Notes: generated by a model from the letters alone, not told the origin. A DNA stretch of 64,000 nucleotides from Nonomuraea harbinensis (GCF_019396385.1 NZ_JAHKRN010000019.1:62001-126000); one strand, 5' to 3'; positions 25,816 to 32,998 are shown, counted from the first letter of the stretch. Program-made: numbers and translations.

Positions 25816-25856
25816 CTGACACGGGGCCGTCGCCGGGCTGACGCGGCCGCTGACAC
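25816..25856. promoter_or_regulatory. SARP-like triple direct repeat, copy B
   Basis: CTGACAC (25816-25822), CTGACGC (25838-25844) and CTGACAC (25850-25856) reproduce copy A at 20855 with identical 22- and 12-bp spacing, the same orientation toward a minus-strand gene and much of the intervening sequence (GGGCCGTCGCCG). It ends 24 bp before the DrrA-like start. Confidence 0.7.
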
Positions 25857-25864
25857 GGCCCTGG

Positions 25865-26413
25865 CTACGAGCTCGGGCGCTCCCCGGCGTCCGCGCCGGC
25901 CAGGGGGATGCCGCGCACGGTGAGCACCATGAGGACGACGCAACTGGCGGTCAGCGCGATGTCGGCGACGTTGCCGACGAACAGGCCGCCGTAGTCGATG
26001 AAGTCGACGACATGACCCTGAGCGAAGCCCGGCGGGCGGAACAGGCGGTCGAGCAGATGGGAGGTGGCGCCGCCGAGCAGCGCGCCCAGCACGACGGTCC
26101 AGGCGGGCGAGCGCAGCCGCCGCCCGGTGTAGAGGATGCCGGCGACGGCGGCGGCCGCCGTCAGGGTGAACACCCACGTCGCGCCGGCCCCTATCGAGAA
26201 CGCGGCACCGGGGTTGAACAGCAGCCGCAGCTGGATCAGCTCCGGGATCACCGTGACGCGCTCGCCGCCGGAGAGCGCCGAGACCGCCCAGAGCTTGGAC
26301 GCCTGGTCCACGGCGAGCACCGCCGCGGCGAGCACCAGCATCCATCCGTAGGGCCGCATGCCCCGTCCCGGCTCCCGGGACCCTCGTCCGATCGGCACCT
26401 TCGACCTCGCCAT
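25865..26413 (-). CDS. lspA: Signal peptidase II (prolipoprotein signal peptidase), divergent
   Basis: A 182-residue membrane aspartyl protease with four helices. The core motifs are VDQASKLWAV, FNPGAAFSIG, DRLFRPPG, VVDFIDYGGLFVGNVADIAL, including the two catalytic Asp residues (VVDF and NVAD). In place of the usual GGALGNLIDR it has GGATSHLLDR. It would cleave lipoprotein signal peptides at the lipobox Cys. The location beside a SARP, P450 and drug exporter rather than the usual ileS/rluD context suggests a second copy. The start could also be the ATG at 26359. Confidence 0.88.
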   Translation of the reverse strand: MARSKVPIGRGSREPGRGMRPYGWMLVLAAAVLAVDQASKLWAVSALSGGERVTVIPELIQLRLLFNPGAAFSIGAGATWVFTLTAAAAVAGILYTGRRLRSPAWTVVLGALLGGATSHLLDRLFRPPGFAQGHVVDFIDYGGLFVGNVADIALTASCVVLMVLTVRGIPLAGADAGERPSS

Positions 26414-26502
26414 CCGATGACCGTTTCGCCCAATCTAGCGGCCACGCGAGGGGGAGACGCCCGATACGGTCCGGGTGACGAGGAGGGCCGGCGGGCGGGG
26501 CT

Positions 26503-27447
26503 TCAGTCGGAGTCGACGCGACCCAGCGGGTCGGCGCTCTCCAGCAACGCCGCGCGCGCCGCCGTCCAGCCGGAATCCTCCGGGTCGAGCGCGCTGCGCA
26601 GGTAGGCCGTGGTGAGCCGCTGGATCAGGGCGACCCGTTCGGGGTTCTCGTCCGTCGTCTCCGTGACGTCGCGGCCGACGATGCCGCCGAGCCCGTGCTC
26701 GGCCCCGAACAGCGTGAGCAGGCTCTTGCCGCCCGGGCTCAAGGTGTACGGGTCGGTGAACCAGTCCGGCCCCCGGACGGTCAGGTGGGACTGGTCCCGG
26801 TCGCCCGCGACCACGAGGGCCGGTGTGGTCATGTGGCTGAAGTCCGGGTTCATGAAGGGCATGTGCTCGGCGGCGAACGGCGTCAGGTCGGCGCCGCCCC
26901 GGCCGGGCGCGGCGAGCAGCACACCCGCCTTGACCCTGGGGTCGGACAGGTCCTGTCCCGGCCCGCCTTCGGGATCGACGATCCGCGCGCCCAGCAGCAT
27001 GCTCGCCGTCTGGGCGCCCCAGGAGTGCCCGGCCACGGCGACGCGGCTCCGGTCGAGACGCCCGCTCAGGCCGGGGACGGCGGCTTCGACCAGGTCGAGG
27101 TGGTCGAGTACGCGCTTCAGGTCCTCGACCCGGAACCGCCAGATCAGCGGGGTACGGGGATCGTCGGGCGGAAGGTTCAGCGTCCTGGAGTCGAGATGGG
27201 TGGGCTGGACCACCGCGAAGCCGTGGGCGGCCCAGAAGCCGGCCAGCGGGTCGTACCCGTCCATCGACCAGCCGAAGCCGTGCGAGAAGACGATGATCGG
27301 CAGGTCGCGCCCGGCGGCGGGCGCGGACACGCGCACCTGGAGGTCCTCACCCCGGCCGGGGGCCGGCAGCACCACCGGCCGCGCCGAGAGGACCGGGAGG
27401 GGCGCGCCCTGGGCCGCGTGTGCGGGCGCGATGACTGATCGGCTCAT
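26503..27447 (-). CDS. Alpha/beta hydrolase (PET-hydrolase/chlorophyllase-like)
   Basis: A 314-residue hydrolase. FSHGFGWSMDGYDPLAGFWA is the oxyanion region, GHSWGAQTASM the nucleophile elbow, and AGDRDQSHLTV and FGAEHGLGGI supply the likely Asp and His. The layout is close to dienelactone-hydrolase-like and platelet-activating-factor acetylhydrolase-like families. The short N-terminal hydrophobic-poor lead gives no clear signal peptide. The ATG follows GAGGAAG with 8 bp spacing. It diverges from the TetR gene at 27593 across two operators, so its induction by the hydrolase substrate is likely. Confidence 0.87.
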   Translation of the reverse strand: MSRSVIAPAHAAQGAPLPVLSARPVVLPAPGRGEDLQVRVSAPAAGRDLPIIVFSHGFGWSMDGYDPLAGFWAAHGFAVVQPTHLDSRTLNLPPDDPRTPLIWRFRVEDLKRVLDHLDLVEAAVPGLSGRLDRSRVAVAGHSWGAQTASMLLGARIVDPEGGPGQDLSDPRVKAGVLLAAPGRGGADLTPFAAEHMPFMNPDFSHMTTPALVVAGDRDQSHLTVRGPDWFTDPYTLSPGGKSLLTLFGAEHGLGGIVGRDVTETTDENPERVALIQRLTTAYLRSALDPEDSGWTAARAALLESADPLGRVDSD

Positions 27448-27526
27448 AAGAAGGTCTTCCTCGTTCGTGGGTGAAGTGGCCGGCGTGGTTGGCCGGCGGG
27501 CGCCCGCTCTGGCATCATGAAAGAAG

Positions 27527-27567
27527 CGGGACAGCGTCCCGTTTGACGATACGGGACACTGTCCCGT
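27527..27567. promoter_or_regulatory. Two 15-17 bp palindromic TetR operators
   Basis: CGGGAC-AGC-GTCCCG (27527-27541) and ACGGGACACTGTCCCGT (27551-27567) are near-perfect palindromes with centres 25 bp apart. They lie between the divergent hydrolase and TetR genes and probably mediate repression of both. Confidence 0.8.
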
Positions 27568-27592
27568 TTAGCAACACCGGAGGCACGGCGCG

Positions 27593-28177
27593 ATGAACGA
27601 CGGCGAGCGGGGCGCGGGGCGCGCGGCCCGGCCCAAACGGGCGGACGCCCGGCGCAACGAGAAGAACCTGCTCGACGCCGCCGGAGAAGTCTTCGTCACG
27701 TCGGGCGTCGACGCGCCGATACGCGACATCGCGGCCAAGGCGGGCGTCGGCACGGCCACGATCTACCGTCACTTCCCGACGCGGGCGGATCTGATCATCG
27801 CCGTCTACCGGCACCAGGTCGAAGCCTGCGCCGAGGCCGGTCCGGCCCTGCTGGCGACCAGTGCCACGCCGTACGCCGCCCTGGAGCGCTGGATCAACCT
27901 CTTCGTGGACTTCCTGGTCACCAAGCACGGGCTCGCCGCCGTCCTGCAGTCCGACAACGCCGGCTTCGACGCCCTGCACGCCTACTTCCTCGACCGGCTC
28001 GTGCCCGTGTGCGCCCGGTTGCTCGAAGCGGCCGCCGCCGCCGGCGAGATCCGCCCCGGCCAGGACGCCCTCGAACTCATGCGGGGCATCGGCAACCTCT
28101 GCGTCGGCGCCGGCGATCCCCGCTACGACGCCCGCCGCATGGTCGGGCTCCTCGTCGCGGGGCTGCGCCTCGGCTAG
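27593..28177 (+). CDS. TetR-family regulator
   Basis: A 194-residue regulator with the helix-turn-helix APIRDIAAKAGVGTATIYRH followed by FPTRADLIIAVYRHQVEACA. The Lys/Arg-rich N-terminal arm (RAARPKRADARRNEKNLLDA) is a usual DNA-contact extension. GGAGG precedes the ATG at 10 bp. It diverges from the hydrolase at 26503-27447 and shares two operators with it. Confidence 0.92.
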   Translation: MNDGERGAGRAARPKRADARRNEKNLLDAAGEVFVTSGVDAPIRDIAAKAGVGTATIYRHFPTRADLIIAVYRHQVEACAEAGPALLATSATPYAALERWINLFVDFLVTKHGLAAVLQSDNAGFDALHAYFLDRLVPVCARLLEAAAAAGEIRPGQDALELMRGIGNLCVGAGDPRYDARRMVGLLVAGLRLG

Positions 28178-28189
28178 GGCCTCTCCTGG

Positions 28190-29641
28190 TCAGGAGACGG
28201 TCCACTGCTGGGCGTTGTTGCCGTTGCAGGTCCACTGCCGCACTTCGGAGCCCGGGGCGGTGCCGAAGTTGTAGTTGTCCAGGCACAGGCCGCTGTGCCG
28301 GTTGGTGAGGGTGGAGTAGCCGCCTCCCACGGACGTGACGCGCCATTGCTGGACGGCCAGGCCGTTGCAGGTCCACTGGCGTACTTCTGAGCCTGGGGTG
28401 GTGCCGAAGTTGTAGTTGTCGAGGCAGAGGCCGCTGTGCCGGTTGGTGATCGTGGAGTAGCCGTCGGCGGCCGGGGTGATCTGCCAGTCCTGCGTGGCGA
28501 GGCCGTTGCAGGTCCACTGGCGGACCTCCGCGCCCGGCGTGGTCACCCAGTTGTAGTCGTCCAGGCAGAGGCCGCTGTGCCGGTTGCGGATCCGCACCGT
28601 GGCAGGGGTGGGCTCGCCCGAGGGGCCGGGGATCACGGTCGAGGTCGAGACGGGGACGCCGAGGTTGGGCGTGCCGTCGGCGTTCCAGGAGATCTTCTGC
28701 ACCCGGGTGGTGCGGGTGGTGCCGCAGCCCTGGCTCGACGAGGAGTTGGCGTGGTAGGCGATCCAGGTCTCGGTGCCGTCGGGCGAGGTGAAGAAGGAGT
28801 GGTGGCCGGGGCCGTAGACGCCGTTCGCGTCGTTGCGCTGGAAGATCGGGCTGGGGAACTTGGTCCAGGACGCGGCCGACAGCGGGTCACCGCCGCGGTA
28901 CTCCAGCATGCCGAGCTTGTAGTTGGGGCCGTTGCAGTGGCTGGCCGAGTAGGTCAGGAAGGTGCGGCCGCCCCGCTGCAGCGCGAAGGAGCCCTCGTTG
29001 ACGGCGCCGTTCTGACGCTCCCAGTCCAGGGTCGGGGCCGAGATCCGCCTGCCGAACGCGCTCGCCGTCCACGGGTTCGACATCGGCGCGATGAACAGCG
29101 ACTGCAGGCCGTCGGACGCGAACGCCGAGAACGTCATGTAGAGGTTGCCGTCGAGCTTGAGCAGGCTGGCGTCGATCGCCCATCCGTTGTCGGGCATCAG
29201 GTTGACGATCCCGCGGACGGTGTAGGGCCCCATCGGGTCGGACCCGGCGCTCTCGGCGACGTGCGTGCGGCGGGGCAGGCTGCCCTGCTCCACCGAGTAG
29301 TACAGGTACCAGCGGCTCCCGACCATCTCCAGGTGCGGCGCCCACATCGTGTTGCCGCCGGTCCGTACGACGACCTGCTCGGGCGCGCTGCGCAGCCCGG
29401 CGATCGTCGCCGAGCGGCGCATGACCACGTCGGAGTTCCACGTCGTGGCGACGTAGTAGTAGAAGCCGTTGTGGAAGACCAGCGTCGGGTCGGCGCTGTT
29501 GGGCGTCGGGACGACGGGGTTGGTGAAGGACGGGCCGGGCGCCGCCTGGGCGCGGCCGGTCGTGAACAGGGCTGACAGGACGATCGTGACGACGGCGAGC
29601 GTCAGGATCCGGCGCGCCGTGCCCGGCAGGGAAGCCAACAC
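28190..29641 (-). CDS. Secreted GH43-family glycosidase with ricin-type CBM13 domain
   Basis: A 483-residue secreted enzyme. A signal peptide (RRILTLAVVTIVLSALFTTG, then AQAAPG) is followed by a five-bladed beta-propeller of glycoside hydrolase family 43. The general base Asp is in NSADPTLVFHNGFYYY, the pKa-modulating Asp probably in GWAIDASLLK, and the acid Glu in VNEGSFALQ. The C-terminal 125 residues are three ricin-B repeats, each with RNRHSGLCLDDYN and EVRQWTCNG, forming a beta-trefoil CBM13. GH43 enzymes with this layout attack arabinan, arabinoxylan or xylan. The GTG at 29641 follows AAGGAG at 5 bp; upstream in-frame sequence crosses LacI-type operators. Confidence 0.9.
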   Translation of the reverse strand: MLASLPGTARRILTLAVVTIVLSALFTTGRAQAAPGPSFTNPVVPTPNSADPTLVFHNGFYYYVATTWNSDVVMRRSATIAGLRSAPEQVVVRTGGNTMWAPHLEMVGSRWYLYYSVEQGSLPRRTHVAESAGSDPMGPYTVRGIVNLMPDNGWAIDASLLKLDGNLYMTFSAFASDGLQSLFIAPMSNPWTASAFGRRISAPTLDWERQNGAVNEGSFALQRGGRTFLTYSASHCNGPNYKLGMLEYRGGDPLSAASWTKFPSPIFQRNDANGVYGPGHHSFFTSPDGTETWIAYHANSSSSQGCGTTRTTRVQKISWNADGTPNLGVPVSTSTVIPGPSGEPTPATVRIRNRHSGLCLDDYNWVTTPGAEVRQWTCNGLATQDWQITPAADGYSTITNRHSGLCLDNYNFGTTPGSEVRQWTCNGLAVQQWRVTSVGGGYSTLTNRHSGLCLDNYNFGTAPGSEVRQWTCNGNNAQQWTVS

Positions 29642-29669
29642 GAGGACTCCTTGGGGGGTGGGGTCGACT

Positions 29670-29693
29670 GGTTGTGTTAGCGCTAACACAACC
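29670..29693. promoter_or_regulatory. Perfect 24-bp palindrome, LacI-type operator
   Basis: The core TGTGTTAGCGCTAACACA extends to a perfect 24-bp inverted repeat, 29 bp upstream of the GH43 gene. TGTTAGCGCTAACA is the typical site for LacI-family repressors of plant-polysaccharide genes. The LacI gene at 31951 has a different style of putative self-site, so the repressor for this operator may be elsewhere. Confidence 0.85.
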
Positions 29694-29738
29694 GGTTGCT
29701 TCGTCGTGCTCACTTGCTGGTGGAGAGATGTGTGCCAA

Positions 29739-29754
29739 GTGTTAACGCCAACAC
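29739..29754. promoter_or_regulatory. Second, imperfect LacI-type operator
   Basis: GTGTTAACGCCAACAC has matching outer arms (GTGTT/AACAC) and lies 68 bp from the perfect operator, a spacing compatible with DNA looping by a LacI tetramer. Confidence 0.55.
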
Positions 29755-29798
29755 CGCAACCGTCAAGGGCGCCTCCGTCGCCGGCTGGGAGGTAGGGC

Positions 29799-29849
29799 AA
29801 CCTTCAGAGTGCCTGAAGCTTCCGCTAAGCTTCAGTAACCCTGAAGGTT
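29799..29849. promoter_or_regulatory. Tandem operator CTTCAG-N5-CTGAAG (two copies)
   Basis: CTTCAG-N5-CTGAAG occurs at 29802-29818 and again at 29830-29846, 28 bp apart. The outermost half-sites AACCTTCAG and CTGAAGGTT give the block an overall two-fold symmetry. The inner halves also pair as CTGAAGCTT-N5-AAGCTTCAG. It ends 5 bp before the ribosome site of the small membrane gene. The regulator is not identified. Confidence 0.65.
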
Positions 29850-29860
29850 GGAGGATGAAC

Positions 29861-30301
29861 GTGAGGGATCACGTCCTGCTGTCCGTGCACGTCCTGGCGG
29901 CCATCGTGTTCGTCGGGGGCTCGGCCGTGGCCGCGAGCCTGTTTCCCCGCTACGCCCCCGTGGCGGGCCCGCCGGGCGAGGGCGAGCGCAGCCCGGCCGT
30001 GGCCGCCGCGCTGCACCGCATCACCCGCGGCTACAGCCTGTTCGGTCTGGTGGTGCCCGCCGTCGGCATCGTGATGGCCCTCGCGCAGGGCCGGATGGGG
30101 GAGCTCTGGATCGTCGCCTCGATGGCGCTGACCGGCGTCGCGGCCGTCCTGCTGGCCACCCAGATCTACCCGCGCCAGCGGGACGCGCTGCGCGACCCGG
30201 ACGACGGGAGCCGGCTGCGCGCGCTGTCCATGCTCGCCGGCTTCTACAACCTGGTCTGGGCGGCCGTGGTCGTGCTGATGGTCGTCCGGCCGGGAGCGTG
30301 A
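29861..30301 (+). CDS. Small integral membrane protein, four helices
   Basis: About 146 residues with four hydrophobic segments (VLLSVHVLAAIVFVGGSAV, YSLFGLVVPAVGIVMALA, LWIVASMALTGVAAVLLA, FYNLVWAAVVVLMVV) and a conserved-looking His in the first helix. The overall pattern resembles DUF2269/CopD-like membrane proteins, but I cannot assign a function. GGAGG abuts an ATG at 29855, so the GTG at 29861, with 6-bp spacing, is the more likely start. The twin CTTCAG/CTGAAG operators directly upstream show that it is tightly regulated. Confidence 0.7.
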   Translation: MRDHVLLSVHVLAAIVFVGGSAVAASLFPRYAPVAGPPGEGERSPAVAAALHRITRGYSLFGLVVPAVGIVMALAQGRMGELWIVASMALTGVAAVLLATQIYPRQRDALRDPDDGSRLRALSMLAGFYNLVWAAVVVLMVVRPGA

Positions 30302-30318
30302 CCGGCGATAGCGCCGGT
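30301..30318 (+). terminator. Hairpin directly after the membrane protein stop
   Basis: ACCGGCG-ATAG-CGCCGGT forms a perfect 7-bp stem at the stop codon. There is no T-run, so it is a weak or Rho-assisted terminator at best. Confidence 0.45.
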
Positions 30319-30338
30319 CAAATCCGAATTGTGGTGAG

Positions 30339-30367
30339 TTGCGGCGTTTGTCGGATTGCATTACGTT
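30339..30367 (+). promoter_or_regulatory. Sigma-70-type promoter for the riboswitch-carboxypeptidase unit
   Basis: TTGCGG (30339-30344) and TACGTT (30362-30367) are separated by 17 bp. Transcription would begin near 30374, placing the c-di-AMP riboswitch within the 5' leader. Confidence 0.55.
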
Positions 30368-30417
30368 AAGGCTTCATTTGCCCAGACCGTGCGTGCCCCA
30401 CCCCCGGGGAGCGCACG

Positions 30418-30530
30418 GCCGCCGAATCCGTTCGCGGAGCCGGGGACCCATTCCCCTTGGGGTGAATCGGCGCACCACGCGCCGTAGGGCACTTCCACGC
30501 CCGAACCCGTCAGCTAACCCGGTAGGCGGC
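30418..30530 (+). ncRNA. c-di-AMP riboswitch (ydaO/yuaA class)
   Basis: The leader has the hallmark blocks of this class: GCCGCCGAATCCG at the 5' side, GAGCCGGGGACCC followed by CTTGGGGTGAATCGGCGC, then CGAACCCGTCAGCTAACC and CGGTAGGCGGC at the 3' side. The closing helix pairs GCCGCC (30418-30423) with GGCGGC (30525-30530). In actinobacteria these switches precede wall-remodelling genes such as resuscitation-promoting factors and NlpC/P60 hydrolases and turn expression off when c-di-AMP binds. A GC-rich hairpin (30387-30418) just upstream shares a base with the closing helix. The downstream gene is a D,D-carboxypeptidase. Confidence 0.9.
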
Positions 30531-30555
30531 ATGGAAGCTAGGAGCAAGCCCCCAG

Positions 30556-31449
30556 ATGAACGTCACCCACCGGTTCGGCGGAGCGCTGATCGGCCTCGCC
30601 GTCGCCGCCGCGGCGCTGACCGCCGGCAGCACCGCCGCCCACGCCGCCCCGCCGGTCGCCACCCCCGTCGACGCCGCGCACGCCCCAGCCGCCCCCGCCG
30701 TCCTGGCCACGGCCGCCCACCTGGTCGACGCCACCACCGGCCAGGTCCACTTCAGCAAGGAGGCCGACCTGCGCAGGCCGGTCGCCAGCCTCACCAAGAT
30801 GATGACCGCGTACGTGGTGCTCCAGCGGGCCGAGCCCACCGACGAGGTCGAGGTCACCACCGCCGACGTCGGCTACGCCGCCAGGGGCGGCGCCGCGGTC
30901 GCCCACCTGCGCGCCGGCGACACGCTGACCGTCGAGGACATGCTGCACGCGCTCATGCTGCCCTCCGGCGCCGACGCCGCGCACGCGCTCGCGCGCACGT
31001 ACGGGCCGGGCGTCGAGGAGTTCGTGGCCGCGATGAACGCCACCGCCCGGCAGCTCGGCATGAACGACACGCTGTACGTCAACGCGGACGGCATGCCCTA
31101 CGGCGGCGGCGGCCACTCCACCGCCCGCGACCAGGTCCGCCTGGCCCAGAAGGTGCTGGAGAACCCGACCCTGGAGAAGGTCACCTCGACCCAGTACCAC
31201 ACCGTCCCCGCGACCTCCGAGCGCCGTTCGTACGCGTGGCGCAACACCAACCGCCTGCTCGGCACCCCCGGCGCGCTCGGCGTCAAGACCGGCTACACCC
31301 GCGCCGCCGGTTACACGCTCGCCTTCGCCGCCGATCGGGGCGGCAGCCGGCTCGTCGGCGTCCTCCTCGGCGAGACCAGCTCCAGCCGCCGCTTCCAGAC
31401 CGCCGAGGCCCTGCTCGGCTGGGCCGGCGCCGCGGCCGCACAGCGATAG
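30556..31449 (+). CDS. D-alanyl-D-alanine carboxypeptidase (peptidase family S11)
   Basis: A 297-residue exported penicillin-binding-protein-type enzyme. The signal peptide ends near residue 30 (AHAAPP). The catalytic SxxK is S78-L-T-K81. The second motif is S137-G-A rather than the usual SGN. The KTG triad is K244-T-G. There is no C-terminal amphipathic anchor, so it is either secreted or held by the wall. It trims the terminal D-Ala of peptidoglycan pentapeptides. The ribosome site AGGAG lies 11 bp before the ATG. A c-di-AMP riboswitch in the leader links wall trimming to turgor and dormancy signalling. Confidence 0.9.
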   Translation: MNVTHRFGGALIGLAVAAAALTAGSTAAHAAPPVATPVDAAHAPAAPAVLATAAHLVDATTGQVHFSKEADLRRPVASLTKMMTAYVVLQRAEPTDEVEVTTADVGYAARGGAAVAHLRAGDTLTVEDMLHALMLPSGADAAHALARTYGPGVEEFVAAMNATARQLGMNDTLYVNADGMPYGGGGHSTARDQVRLAQKVLENPTLEKVTSTQYHTVPATSERRSYAWRNTNRLLGTPGALGVKTGYTRAAGYTLAFAADRGGSRLVGVLLGETSSSRRFQTAEALLGWAGAAAAQR

Positions 31450-31499
31450 CGGTCTCCGTACGAGCGGCCCGGCCAGGGCCGCTCGCACGGACGGACCGC
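31449..31499 (+). terminator. Long hairpin after the carboxypeptidase gene
   Basis: An inner stem CGAGCGGCCC/GGGCCGCTCG (31461-31470 and 31476-31485) is extended by pairing of GCGGTC/GACCGC and TCCGT/ACGGA. It begins at the stop codon. There is no T-run, as is usual in high-GC actinobacteria. Confidence 0.65.
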
Positions 31500-31554
31500 C
31501 GCACCCTCTAAGGTCCTGTTGAACATTTCAAGCCGCGTGAGAACGGGACCCCCC

Positions 31555-31929
31555 ATGAACCTCGCACTGTGGATCGTCGCGGGCCTGCTGGCCGCCGTGT
31601 TCGGTGTGGCCGGGCTGATGAAGCTGGCGCAACCCAAGGAGAGGCTCGCGGCCTCCGGCCTGGCCTGGACGGAGGACTTCTCCGCCGGCGCCGTCAAGGC
31701 CATCGGCGGGCTGGAGGTGCTGGCCGCGCTCGGGCTGATCCTGCCGGCGACGTTCGGCGTCGTCCCGATCCTCACCCCGCTGGCGGCGGCCGGGCTGGTC
31801 ATCGTCATGATCGGCGCCGCGGTCACGCACGGCCGGCGCGGGGAGCATCCGGCGATCGCCGTCAACGTGGTGCTGCTCGTCCTGGCCGCGTTCGTGGCCT
31901 GGGGCCGCTTCGGCCCCCATGCCTTCTGA
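31555..31929 (+). CDS. DoxX-family membrane protein
   Basis: A 124-residue protein with four helices and the DoxX pattern (ALWIVAGLLAAVFGVAGLMK, GGLEVLAALGLILPA, ITPLAAAGLVIVMIGAA). DoxX proteins are small quinone-pathway or stress-linked membrane subunits; the exact role is unknown. The ATG at 31555 was preferred over an upstream start inside a poorly conserved lead. It lies downstream of the carboxypeptidase terminator and is probably expressed alone. Confidence 0.82.
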   Translation: MNLALWIVAGLLAAVFGVAGLMKLAQPKERLAASGLAWTEDFSAGAVKAIGGLEVLAALGLILPATFGVVPILTPLAAAGLVIVMIGAAVTHGRRGEHPAIAVNVVLLVLAAFVAWGRFGPHAF

Positions 31930-31950
31930 CGTGACAGCTCGGCCCGGGAT

Positions 31951-32955
31951 TCACGGGTGCGCCGTCGAGACCCGCTCCACCAGGTCAGGCTGGAAGACCA
32001 CGTGACGGTGCTCGTGGCCGCCGGGGCTGTTGGCCTCCTCCAGCAGCATCAGCGCCGCGGTGCGGCCCAGCTGCTCGCGCGGCTGGCGGATCGACGACAG
32101 CGGCACGGCCGCCGCCGCGGCGAAGTCGATGTCGTCGTACCCGAGAATCGCCACGTCGGCGGGGACCCGCAGGCCGCGCTGGGTGAGCTCCTGCAGCACG
32201 CCCATCGCCACCAGGTCGTTCGCGCAGAACACGGCGGTGGGCCGCTCCTCGCGGGCCAGGCCGGCCAGCTCCTTGCCGGCCTGGCGGCCGGTGGCGACGG
32301 TGAGGTCCGGCAGCGGGATCACGGTCAGCTCGCCGTCCGGGCCCAGCACACCGGCCAGGCCGTGGTGGCGGTCCTCCACCTGGCGGACGGGGAACGGCCC
32401 GCCGGCGAAGGCGATCCGCCGGTGACCCCGGTCGAGCAGGTGCCGCCCGGCGAGCCGGCCGCCGAGCACGTCGTCCACCGAGACGGCGCACCCGTAGGAG
32501 TGGCGTGACGAGCTGTCGAACGTCACCACAGGGATGCCCCGGGAGATCAGCCCGCCCAGCCGCTCCCGCTGGCCCGAGGCGTTGACCGGGGTGATCAGCA
32601 CGCCCAGCGGGCGCTCCTCCTCGAACATGCGCAGCAGCCGCGCCTCCCGGGCGGCGTCCTTGCTGCTGTTGACCACCATCACGTTGACGTCCACGTCCTG
32701 CGCGGCGGTCTCGACGCCGTTCAGCACGTCGATGAAGAACGGGTTGGTCAGGTCGAGCGCGACCACGGCGATCGTCGTGCTGCGCCCGGCCCGCAACTGG
32801 CGGGCGGAGCCGTTGCGCACGTAGCCGAGCTGGGCCACCGCCGCCTCCACCCGCATGCGGGTCTCCCTGGCCACCATCTCGGGCCGGTTGAGCACGTTGC
32901 TCACGGTGCCGACGGAAACCCCGGCGAGTCGGGCGACGTCTTTGATGCTCGGCAT
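31951..32955 (-). CDS. LacI-family transcriptional regulator
   Basis: A 334-residue repressor with the N-terminal helix-turn-helix IKDVARLAGVSVGTVSNVLN, hinge helix RQLRAGRSTTIAVVAL and a periplasmic-binding-protein-like sugar domain (DLTNPFFIDVLNGVE, DDVLGGRLAGRHLLDRGHRR, FCANDLVAMGVLQEL). It senses a sugar or sugar derivative. The VGTVSN recognition helix often pairs with TGAAACG-type sites, so it may not be the regulator of the GH43 operator 2.3 kb away. A weak TTGA-N6-TCAA site lies 30 bp before its start. Confidence 0.93.
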   Translation of the reverse strand: MPSIKDVARLAGVSVGTVSNVLNRPEMVARETRMRVEAAVAQLGYVRNGSARQLRAGRSTTIAVVALDLTNPFFIDVLNGVETAAQDVDVNVMVVNSSKDAAREARLLRMFEEERPLGVLITPVNASGQRERLGGLISRGIPVVTFDSSSRHSYGCAVSVDDVLGGRLAGRHLLDRGHRRIAFAGGPFPVRQVEDRHHGLAGVLGPDGELTVIPLPDLTVATGRQAGKELAGLAREERPTAVFCANDLVAMGVLQELTQRGLRVPADVAILGYDDIDFAAAAAVPLSSIRQPREQLGRTAALMLLEEANSPGGHEHRHVVFQPDLVERVSTAHP

Positions 32956-32984
32956 CGTTCCTCGGTCATGAAGTGCGGCGGCGC

Positions 32985-32998
32985 TTGAACCGTATCAA
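32985..32998. promoter_or_regulatory. Possible LacI autoregulatory site
   Basis: TTGAACCGTATCAA upstream of the LacI gene has TTGA/TCAA arms around a central CG, like sites of LacI proteins with the VGTVSN recognition helix. The inner bases are not symmetric. Confidence 0.35.

Noticed and set aside
19599..26413. A complete biosynthetic gene cluster around the P450
   Set aside because: Regulator, P450, exporter and lspA are present, but no synthase, ligase or core biosynthetic enzyme is seen, so only a regulon is supported.
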